The position numbers and the translations under genes are program-made. From contig NC_069661.1 in assembly GCF_027244095.1 (NCBI RefSeq), positions 15,076,001-15,140,000 on the forward strand: a stretch of 64,000 nucleotides of DNA, given 5' to 3'. Shown here piece after piece: positions 33,421 through 43,500 of this stretch. The notes under the pieces were generated by a model. The model was not told the DNA's origin. It did no database searches and worked only from the letters and a program-made list of their open reading frames with translations. The stretch is from Hemicordylus capensis (Eukaryota > Chordata > Lepidosauria > Squamata > Cordylidae). Every line of letters starts with the position of its first letter. Position 1 is the stretch's first letter.

Positions 33421-34457
33421 GCAGAGAGGGTGTGTGTGGTTGGGGGCTAGTGTGTGGCAGGGGGCCTGGGGTAAGTGGAGAGAGTCGGGGGCAAGGAGGA
33501 AAAGAGGTGGGGTGGGGGGAGCAGAGAGGGTGTGTGTGGTTGGGGGCTAGTGTGTGGCAGGGGGCCTGGGGTAAGTGGAGAGAGTCGGGGGCAAGGAGAA
33601 AAAGAGGTGGGGTGGGGGGAGCAGAGAGGGTGTGTGTGGTTGGGGGCTAGTGTGTGGCAGGGGGCCTGGGGTAAGTGGAGAGAGTCGGGGGCAAGGAGAA
33701 AAAGAGGTGGGGTGGGGGGAGCAGAGAGGGTGTGTGTGGTTGGGGCTAGTGTGTGGCAGGGGGCCTGGGGTAAGTGGAGAGAGTCGGGGGCAAGGAGGAA
33801 AAGAGGTGGGGTGGGGGGAGCAGAGAGGCTGTGTGTGGTTGGGGGCTAGTGTGTGGCAGGGGGCCTGGGGTAAGTGGAGAGAGTCGGGGGCAAGGAGAAA
33901 AAGAGGTGGGGTGGGGGGAGCAGAGAGGGTGTGTGTGGTTGGGGGCTAGTGTGTGGCAGGGGGCCTGGGGTAAGTGGAGAGAGTCGGGGGCAAGGAGAAA
34001 AAGAGGTGGGGTGGGGGGAGCAGAGAGGGTGTGTGTGGTTGGGGCTAGTGTGTGGCAGGGGGCCTGGGGTAAGTGGAGAGAGTCGGGGGCAAGGAGGAAA
34101 AGAGGTGGGGTGGGGGGAGCAGAGAGGGTGTGTGTGGTTGGGGGCTAGTGTGTGGCAGGGGGCCTGGGGTAAGTGGAGAGAGTCGGGGGCAAGGAGAAAA
34201 AGAGGTGGGGTGGGGGGAGCAGAGAGGGTGTGTGTGGTTGGGGCTAGTGTGTGGCAGGGGGCCTGGGGTAAGTGGAGAGAGTCAGGGGCAAGGAGGAAAA
34301 GAGGTGGGGTGGGGGGAGCAGAGAGGGTGTGTGTGGTTGGGGGCTAGTGTGTGGCAGGGGGCCTGGGGTGAGTGGAGAGAGTCAGGGGCAAGGAGAAAAA
34401 GAGGTGGGGTGGGGGGAGCAGAGAGGGTGTGTGTGGTTGGGGGCTAGTGTGTGGCAG
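33421..34457. repeat. 99/100-bp tandem array, about 10.4 units
   Basis: Unit starts ('GCAGAGAGGG') are at 33421, 33521, 33621, 33721, 33820, 33920, 34020, 34119, 34219, 34318 and 34418. Units are nearly identical. They vary mainly by one G in 'TTGGGG(G)CTAG', by GAGAA/GAGGA and by CGGGG/CAGGG. The variants occur in a repeating order (long, long, short), so a ~299-bp higher-order unit is visible. No base outside G-rich satellite-like text, and no real protein. Confidence 0.96.
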
Positions 34458-35844
34458 AGGGGTGTTGGGGGGAAGGGGAGGGGGCAACAACAAACAGCAA
34501 AGGAGAAACTGGAACAACTCGGGCAGCAGCAGCGATTAGGCTGGATGGGGTGGTTGGGGGAGGAGCTGGGCCTGGGCTAGGGTAGGGTCTGGGAGGAGGG
34601 AGGGTGGGGGGGGCAGGCAGGGGGGGGAGGAGGAGGAGGAGGGTAGCAAAATATATAAAGCAATATATATCAAGAGAACACAAGCCAGAAGTTTAAAAAA
34701 AAATTAAAAGAAAGACTATAACCAGCAGAAAAAACTTGGGGGTGGGGGTGTGGGGAGGGGGAACCAAACACAGACTCTGAGGGGGGCCACTAAGTGAACA
34801 GAGACAATGAAACCACAATTGCTGCAAATTAATAATAGCAAATGAATAAGTGGAACCAAGCAAAGAAAACTGGACTCGGTTTGGCAGCAGCAAACTTGGG
34901 AGAAGGCTGGATGGGGTGGGGTTGGGGTGGGGTGTGGTTGGACTTGGAGGGGCAAGTTTGGAGCAGGGAACCAAAACTGATTATATGGGACAACAAGAAA
35001 CAACAACAGAATCCTCTGGGGGTGGGGGGGAGGGATTCAGGGAACCAACTCGCAGGGCAGCAGCAGTCAGCAGAAACAAACAAAATGGTACAATTTAAGC
35101 AAAACCAGCAAGCAATATATAACTGAAACCAATGGAATGCAATGTGAAAATCAAAAAGTTGGACAACAACAAGGCAGGACAAAGAGCAATAATTAATGGA
35201 AGAAGATTTAAAGCAATGAGGATGCAGTGGGTGGGAGTGGGGGAGGGGGAGGGTAGGCCCAAAGGATGAGAAGGGAAAGGGGGGGGAGGGGGGGGAGAAA
35301 AGCAGACAGACAAGGAACAGGGAAAATTGGGGGAAATTAAGAAGAAAGTAAAGTGAAGTAACACACAGTATACAGACAAGAGACAGACAGAGAGAGGAGA
35401 CACACAGAGAGTCACAAAGGGCAGGTGGACAAAGGATTAGACAGAGCACACACAGAGAGACACAGGACACAGTCAGGACTCACAGAGACACCAGAGCAGC
35501 CAGCAAAGGGCAAGCAGGTCTCAGAGATGATCCCACAACTGCAGCCAAGAGAAGTTTCCAGAGAAGAGGCTTGGGTTTATATAGGTTTGAAATTCCCTCC
35601 TTTGGGAGCCCCCACCTTTGCACTCCCCCCACGGCCAACAGGGTGCCAGCTCTCAACAGTGCAACAGCCAAGCAGCCTACCAGACCAAAGGACTCATTCT
35701 GGCCAATCAAGGATCAATAGCGCAGCCAATACAATGCCTGGAAATAGCATCACAAAATGGATGCAAGGAGGAGCAAAAGTTTCGGGAAGGAGACACAAAA
35801 TGGAGGACACACTTTAAAGAGACACTGAGTGAGACTCAATTTCA

Positions 35845-36000
35845 TTCCCGAACCGGTTCGGGAAACCCGAGCCGGTTCGGTACCGAACCGGCTCGAATTC
35901 GGTCCGGCTCGGTCCCCGGGAGGGCCCGATTCGGTCCGGGATCGAGCCGCCGGATCCGGACCGGTTCGGACGAACCGGTCCGGATCCGAACCGAACCGCA
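35845..36000. promoter_or_regulatory. Right subterminal AACCGG-rich region
   Basis: Dense direct and inverted 'AACCGGTTCGG' and 'GGATCCGGACCGG' motifs mirror the left subterminal block. Candidate transposase-binding sites by analogy. Confidence 0.6.
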
Positions 36001-36960
36001 CATCCCTACCAGTCACTGACAGCTCAGACCCCATCAGTGTATATGTGAATTTGGGTTTTTTATCAATAAAATAAAATAAAAATCATTTTACACTTGCTGA
36101 CAATGAACCACATTTGTCATTTTGTCACCCACTCACCCAGTTTGGAGAGATCCTTTTGGAGCTCCTCACAATCTGTTGTTGATTTCACTACCCTAAAGAA
36201 TTTAGTGTCATCTGCAAATTTGGCCACTTCACTGCTTACTCCAACTTCTAGATCATTTATGAACAAGTTAAAGAGCACTGGTCCCAGTACAGATCCCCAG
36301 GGGACCCCACTTCTTATTTTTCTCCATTGTGAAAACTGTCCATTTACTGTATTCCTACCCTCTGCTTCTGGTCCTTCAACTAGTTACCAATCCACAACTG
36401 GACCTATCCCCTTATCCCATGACTGCTAAATTTACTCAAGAGCCTTTGGTGAGGAACTTTGTCAAAAGCTTTTTGGAAGTCCAAGTATACTATATCAACT
36501 GGATCACCTTTATCCACATGCCTGCTGACACTCTCAAAGAACTCCGAGAGGTTAGCAAGGAAAGACTTGCCCTTGCAGAAGCCATGCTGGTTCTCCTTCA
36601 GCAAGGCCTTTTCTTCTATATGGTCAACAATGTTGTCCCTAAGTATGCTTTCCATCAGTTAACCCAGCACTGAAGTTAAGCTGACCGGCCTGTGATTTCC
36701 TGGATCCCTTTTTGAAAACTGGAGTTACATTGGCTACTTTCCAGTCCTCTGGTGCAGAGCCTGATTGCAGGGACAAGTTACATATTTTTTGCTAGGAGAT
36801 CAGTAATTCCACTATTGAGTTCCTTCAGAACTCTTGGGTGGAGACCATCTGGCCTGGTGATTTTTTCATTTTTAGTTTTTCAAGACAGTTTAGAACATCT
36901 TCCCTTGTCACCTCAAACTGGCCCAGTTCTTCAGCCACTAAACCTGAGAAGCTCAGTTCC

Positions 36961-37090
36961 TAGCTTTATGCTCCTTGGAAGCTGTGTGGAGTGGATGAGG
37001 AGCAGCTACAGACCTGCTCTCCTCACTTTTAAAGGTGCCCAATCTGTGCTTCGAATCAGTGCGTGGATCTCAATTTGTGCACATCCCTAC
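36961..37090. mobile_element. hAT end fragment
   Basis: The sequence joining the end of the CR1 copy runs to 'TTTGTGCACATCCCTA', the same terminal sequence as the large hAT in inward orientation. No target duplication found, so it is a fragment. Confidence 0.5.
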
Positions 37091-37528
37091 CGGGCTCCTT
37101 CCATCCCGACTGATGGAAGGAGAGTGTGCATGTGCTCCCAATGGGCCAATGGAAGGACAGCAGACCTGGGAGCCGGGCGGCAGAAGGCAGAGGCATCCAC
37201 CAGCAGCAGTAACACTGGGGGCTCTAGCTAGGCAGGTGAATGGGCAGCCGGGCGGCCAGCTGGAGTGGGGAGGCAAATGGGGGGAAGTCTGTCTGTGTAT
37301 ACGTGCTACGCCACTGTTTCTACATTGGTGAGCCCCTTCAGGGTTTTCCCTACGATGCCTCCTGGTAGCCACAGGTACCCTCCCCGCCTGCACTTTCTGT
37401 GTTCCTGTTTTATTTAGCTTTAAGGAAGAACAACTGCATGGGGAAGTTCTAAAAAAAACCCACATTCTGATACAAAAGCTTTCTTCTGTATATGCTGCAG
37501 TATCTGCCAGTTCCCTTTTTCGGATGGT

Positions 37529-37534
37529 TATAAG
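37529..37534 (+). promoter_or_regulatory. Possible TATA box of the CXCL13-like gene
   Basis: TATAAG 56 bases before the ATG, allowing a short leader of about 30 bases. A loose kappa-B-like 'GGGGAAGTTC' lies about 90 bases further up. Sequence inspection only. Confidence 0.35.
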
Positions 37535-37589
37535 AAGAAGAGGTTTTTTTCCAAATCACACACAGCAGGAATCTCAAGCCGCAGGCAGG

Positions 37590-40500
37590 ATGAAGGGGCT
37601 CTTTGTGGTGCTGACCTTAGCTCTGATTGCCTGTGACATCACTCCTCTCTGTGGTGAGTAACCTTGATCCCAATTCATCTCTCTGCAGTCAGGCCATTCA
37701 TCTAAGCCAGGGGTTCACTACAGAATTATTTGTATTTAGAATATATTTATATATGGCTCAAGTCGGGAGTAGATAGGGGTGTACCCCAGTGGGGCAAGGA
37801 GGAGGGGATGAACAGCATGCCCCAAGTGGGCAAGGAAGGGTGGTGGCAGTGGGGAGTTGAAGGAGTTGCAGGGAGACATGATAGAGGTCTATAAAATCAT
37901 GCATGGAGTGGAGAAAATGGACCGAGAGAAATTCTTCTCCCTCTCACACAACACTAGAACCAGGGGTGATCCCATGAAATTGATTGCCGCGAAATCTAGG
38001 ACCAACAAACGGAAGTATTTTATCACATAATGAATAATCAACTTGTGGAATTCTCTGCCACAAGATGTGGTGACAGCCAACAACCTGGATGGCTTTAAGA
38101 GGGGTTTGGATAGCTTCATGGAGGTCTATCAACAGCTACTAGTCGGAGGGCTATAGGCCACCTGCAGCCTCCAAGGCAGGATGCCTCTGAGTACCAGTTG
38201 CAGGGGAGTCACAGCAGGAGAGAGGGCATGCCCTCAACTCCTGCCTGTGGACTCCCAGAGGCATCTGGTGGGCTACTGTGTGAAACAGGATGCTGGACTA
38301 GATGGGCCTTGGGTCTGATCCAGCAGGGCTATTCTTATGTTCTTAAGGATGCCTGCTTGCCTTTCAGATTTCCTACAGGTTTGTAGCAGAAAATATTATA
38401 GTCTATTATAATATAAAGGTCTAAGCGTGGGCTTTCGTTACAGTCCATGGCTTCTAGAGTGGTTTGCACTCCCCCAATATTTCAAAGCGAAAATGGCTCA
38501 CAAAGCGGCCATTACAATGTGGGACTCTTTGTCAAGAGAGCACCATACAGTTTACTCCCTGCTAACTTTCCAAAAAGAGGCCCCCAAATTGGAGGGTTTT
38601 TAAAAAGATCTTGGAACATTCATTGCTTCTTTCTTGCCTCATATGTTTCTTGCTGTTTCTTTTCCGATTGTGTTTTTGGTTTGTTTGTTTGGGTAGCATT
38701 GTTTTATGGGTGTCTTGTGAAAGGTGTGTGTGTGTGTGTGTGTGTGTGTCCAGACCCCCTTTTGAAATCCATATTTTAAAAGCAGCATATCAATGCTTTT
38801 AAATAATTTTAAATCACCACTCATATCTTGAACTTTAATAGTGTTGGGATTTTCTTGGATTTTAAGCATCGGCTCTTGTGAAATTCTTCTGTTGGTTTCT
38901 TGCTTCTTTTATTTTATTATTTGAATGATGCAAAACATGTCCATCATGAATACTCACTCAATGACTTTTTCTCATATATCCAGGGAATGGGGTGGGACCA
39001 GATTGCACCTGCACCTCCAGTCCCTGCTATTGATCTCCCCACATATAGCTGGGTACAAGTTGTACACACATAGGCTGCTCCCTAGTCCTATTCAGATATT
39101 ATATTGAACTCTTGTACAGCAAGTGTACAGTGATTCACACATTATTTGAAACACAGGCACAGTAGTACATTTTCTATCCGTACCATGCATTTGAGAGACC
39201 TGTACCCAGATTCACCTTCAAAATGAACACCGTTACAGTCAGTCACACAATATGCATACAGACATCTGTACACACACTCAACATGTCTGCTTCTGTGTAA
39301 TCGGAAACCCCAAAAGCACTGCAGATTTTCAAGTCCTATTCAGAAATTAGCCCAGTCCAGACATTATGTCGTGTGAGTGTACAGCTGTCTGTACATTATC
39401 TTGTTTTTGTGTGAATGGCTGTACCTGTGTTCATTTAAAAAGATAGCCTGGGTAGAGGTTCCTCAAATGTATGGCATAGATAGCAAGTATGCTACTGTAC
39501 CTGTGTACAACATGCCATGTGAACAACCGTACCTGTGTACAGATCTATACCTGTGTACACTGTATACATGCTGTACAAGTGTTCAACATGTCTGAATTGT
39601 ATGTCTGCACATTTCTGTGTGAATCACTGTGCCTGTCTTTATTTTTAAAATGAACCTGGGTACAGGTCCTTTGAATGTATGGTACTGATAGGAAGTGTAC
39701 TGTTGTACCCATGTTCAACATACTGTGTGAATAACTGTACTTGTGTGCTGTTCTGTACCTGTGAGCTCTGTACACTCATTGTACAAGTGTTGAACATAAC
39801 ATGTGAACAGAGTTTTATGTGCACATACAGAGCCTACTTGCATACAATTGCATGCATATAGGCTATGTCCAGAGACCTTTGGCTGGACATGTGAAGGGTT
39901 TGTGTGTGGACAGCTGGTGTATTCCTGACTCCCCCTTCCTATTTGTCCCGGGTATATCCCATTGTTGTGGAGAAAGCATTGGTGTTTGGGCCATTTTTAG
40001 GATTTTAAGTCCTGTTTGCACAGAATATACAAAACCCTGCATAAAATTCAAGGAATTTAGTTCCCGAATGTTGCTGATAAAAGCAACATTCCTGGCAAAG
40101 TCCTCTAGGCCTTATATAACACACCATCCATGGTAATTTGTTATAATGTTGGGCTAGGACTGGGGGAGATGTGAATTTAAATCTCCATTCAGCCATGAAG
40201 TTCACTGAGTGTCTTAGGATCGGTATCTCAGTCTTAGCTGCCACAAAGGTTTGTTGCAATGATCAAGCGGAGCCCACTGGCCACCGTAACCTCACTGAAT
40301 GAAGAATGGAAGAAACACGTAACAAATGAAATTGTAATGAATATACCGACTGAATATATTTTCCACTGTGTTCTCATGCAGGTTTTCCTTTGGAAAGCTT
40401 CCTGATCAATTTGGGAAGGTGCCAATGTTTGAGGGAGGCCTCCATGGCCGTTCCTATTAAGGACATTAAATCTATTCGACTGATCCCTCAGGGAGTCCAT

Positions 40501-43500
40501 TGCCGAAGGACAGAACTTATGTAAGGAGGACTGTTGCACAATTAAAGAATCTGTAGTCTAATAATCATATAGCTCTTCTCAATATATCAGCTGGTGAAAT
40601 TTGCAAAACTCTGCACCATTGTTCTTAAACACCTTTGTTTTTAGATGGTCACATGTGTCGTAGCAAGCGGTCGCAGATTCTTGTACTGAGTGGAGCGTTG
40701 GCCTAGAAGACCTTCCGCTCTAAAACGGGTGTGGCTACTGTATAATTGAGCGGATGGGTTCAAAGAACCCGGGGGGGGCAGCTCCTGAGGGCCCTCCAGC
40801 TCCACCCCTCTCTATTTGCTTCATTATCTCCATCACTCCAAGGGGTGGCCGGAGAAAGGGGCTAATATGGGTCCCATGGTACAAAGCGTTCTAACAGCAG
40901 AATGGAGTGTGTCATTCCGGCCAATATTTTTAATGCAAATTCTCAAACTTGGGTCCACATATGTTCTTGGAGTACAACTCCCATCATCCCCAACCACAAC
41001 AGCCATACTCTTAAATGTTACCGTTATGAAATAGGCTACTGGCTTACATCCAGGCTGAGTTGCTCATGAGTACTCATAAGGACACAAGAAAAGCCCCACT
41101 GGATAAGGCTGAAGTTCCATCTAGTGCACCATCTTGCTTCACGCAGTGGCCAACCAGGTGCATCTAGGAAGACCAAAAGTGGGGGAAAGAGGGCATGTCC
41201 TATTAATTTTAATGGGAAATTTGCTAATTTTCTGAAACCTGTCAGGCTGACGGGAGAGGTACACTCAGTTTCAGCACATAGCCTGCCAGCCAGTCAGGAG
41301 CAGAGGAGGAAGGCCTTCATCATCATCCTCCCCTCCCTTCCCTTCTGTAGCAAACACATTGCTGAGGACACATTTGCTGATGACATGTTGACTTCACGCC
41401 AGCGATCCTTCAGATGGGCAACAAGCAAACTGTGGGGAGGCAGAATTGCTCTGGGTACCTGCTGGGAGCCCTTTAAATACCCCTGGGGTAAGGGTAACCC
41501 CTGTTGGAAAGCCCTGCTCTAAAATGCTGCTTGCCTGCTAGCAGTTCTTCTAAGAATTTGCATTTAAAGTATTGGCCGACATGACACACTCCATTCTGCT
41601 GCTTGAACGCTTTGTGCCAAGGCTGCTGTGAGTGCACAGGCAGCCCCATTGATGTTAAGAATGAGCAGTTGTGCAAGCAAGCAGCCCTGCCGCCATTATT
41701 CCCATTCATGGCAGCTGAGAGCACTCAGGCTGCTGCTCGTTCTTAACAGCGTCGGGGCTGCCTATCCGTCCACAGTAGCCCCAGCATGGGGCATTCCGGT
41801 ACCGGAGGGCTGTGCAACAAAACGGCTACCTTAAAAATAAAAATAAAACACTGCCCACTTAATTGGGGACATTTCTTTAACCAACCCCTGCAGCCTACAT
41901 TTTAGTGAGGTCATATAATGTTAATGTATGTGTCATAAAATATAAATGCACTTATTCACATGAATGTACTTGTAGATGATTCTGTTTAATAGGCATAGAT
42001 TTAAAGTACTCATATATATTATAATTTTTTACCTAATTTTATAATATGAAGATTTCTACATTTTTAAATATTTGACAGATAATTGCTTATGAGATAAATT
42101 TAGTTATTGTTTAGGAAGGTTTGATTGATTGATTAAGTGCCCGAGTTGGTACCAGCTCTTAGCGACCACATAGATAGATTCTCTCTAGGATGATCTGTCT
42201 TCAGCTTGGCCTTTAAGGTCTCTCAGGGGTGCATTCATTGCTGTCGTGATCAAGTCTATCCACCTTGCTGCTGGTTGTCCTCTTCTTCTCTTTCCTTCAA
42301 CTATTCCCAGCATTATGGACTTCTCAAGGGAGCTGGGTTTTCACATCATGTTTGTGTCCAAAGTATGATAGTTTGAGCCTGGTCATTTGTGCCTCAAGTG
42401 AAAATTCTGGATTGATTTGTTCTATGATCCATTTGTTTGTTTTCCTGGCTGCCCATGGTATCCTCAAAAGTCTTCTCCAGCACCAAAGTTCAAAAGCGTC
42501 AATGCTTTTCCTATCTTGCTTCTTCAAAGTCCAGCTTTCGCATCCATAGAGCGTCACGGGAAAAACCATTGTCCGAACGATTCTAATCTTTGTAGGTAAA
42601 GACACGTCACGGCATCTAAATATCTCTTCCAAGGCCTTCATTGCTACCTTAACAAGTGCTAGTTTGTGGCGTATTTCTTGACTGCTGGATTCTTAAATGT
42701 TGATAGTCGATCCTAGAAGGCAGAAGCTACCCACCACTTCAAAGTCTCATCAATTCTGGTTGATAATGAAGAGTCTGGTTGCTGTACCCTTTAGTATTAG
42801 TTTAGTTTTCTTGACATTTAGTCATAATCCCATTTTTTCACTGGGCTCCTTGATTTTAATTACTAGAGCTTGCAGATCATCTGCATTCTCAGCTATCAGA
42901 GTGGTGTCATCAGCGCTGTGCAGGTTATTGATGTTTCTTCCTCCAGCTTTAAAATCACGCTCATCTTCTTCCAGTCCAGCTTCTCTCAGTATATGTTCAG
43001 CATATAAATTGAATAAAGAAGGAGAAAGTATACAGCCTTGTCTTACTCCTCTGCCAATCTGGAACCAGTCTGTTTCACCATGTTCCATCTGGACTGTAGC
43101 TTCCTGTCCTGTGTCTAGGTTTCTCATAGGTTTCTTAGGAAGGCTAGTAATATATTTTATAGATGGTTAAAATTTATAAAGCTGTTAATCTAATAAATAT
43201 AAGTTCTTTGGTTATTAGGTGAGTTTGTGTACCCCATCCCTCCTGTACACTACTGCTTGGGGCGACTCACAATATTTATAAAATAGTTACAATGTAAAAT
43301 CAGACAGATAAAATTAACCGACTTAAGCTAAACACATATGTACATGTTTACTATGATGGATGTGCATTATAATTGTTAATTATAATAAAGCATTTTTTTA
43401 TATACAGACACACACACCAGTATGCCCATATCCATTCCTGTGCCTTGGTTTGAGTTTTTTAATAAATAAATAAATAAACCATGGAAGGATTTGCAACCAA

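Larger units (their letters stand above)
25456..36008 (-). mobile_element. Large, apparently complete autonomous hAT transposon (10,553 bp)
   Basis: The left end begins TAGGGATGTGCAT and the inverse of the right end begins TAGGGATGTGCGG, an 11-bp perfect terminal repeat fitting the hAT YARNG rule. Flanks carry the perfect 8-bp duplication CCAGTCAC (25448-25455 and 36009-36016) within CR1. The CR1 copy at 6901-6908 shows the target (TCAGTCAC) unoccupied. Parts from left: AACCGG-rich subterminal block; ~300-bp-arm palindrome (25745-26370); low-complexity DNA; intact transposase on the - strand (28796-31576); four 87-bp repeats (32321-32662); ten 100-bp repeats (33421-34457); second AACCGG-rich block (35845-36000). 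Autonomous hAT elements are usually about 2.5-5 kb, so the size is unusual. Perfect duplications and an open transposase suggest recent insertion. Confidence 0.94.
24291..36960 (-). mobile_element. CR1 LINE split by two later insertions
   Basis: The 3' part is at 24291-24965 and 25330-25455; the upstream reverse-transcriptase part resumes at 36009 and runs to ~36960. Recognisable blocks are '[18 protein letters not shown]' (24.87 kb) and 'DPVDIVYLDFQKAFDKVPH' (36.47 kb), which contains the first catalytic Asp. The whole is colinear with the copy at 6132-8062. Inserted in it are an AT-rich L2-type tail (24965-25330) and the 10.55-kb hAT (25456-36008). Dead copy. Confidence 0.92.

Noticed and set aside
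33421-34457. Array considered as a CRISPR-like structure
   Set aside because: Units are head-to-tail identical with no unique spacers, in a vertebrate genome.
33149-34580. Overlapping 90-157-codon frames in the 100-bp array, repeating a Gly/Arg/Trp-rich peptide
   Set aside because: They arise only because the repeat lacks stops in these frames; the period is not a multiple of three and there is no start context or domain.
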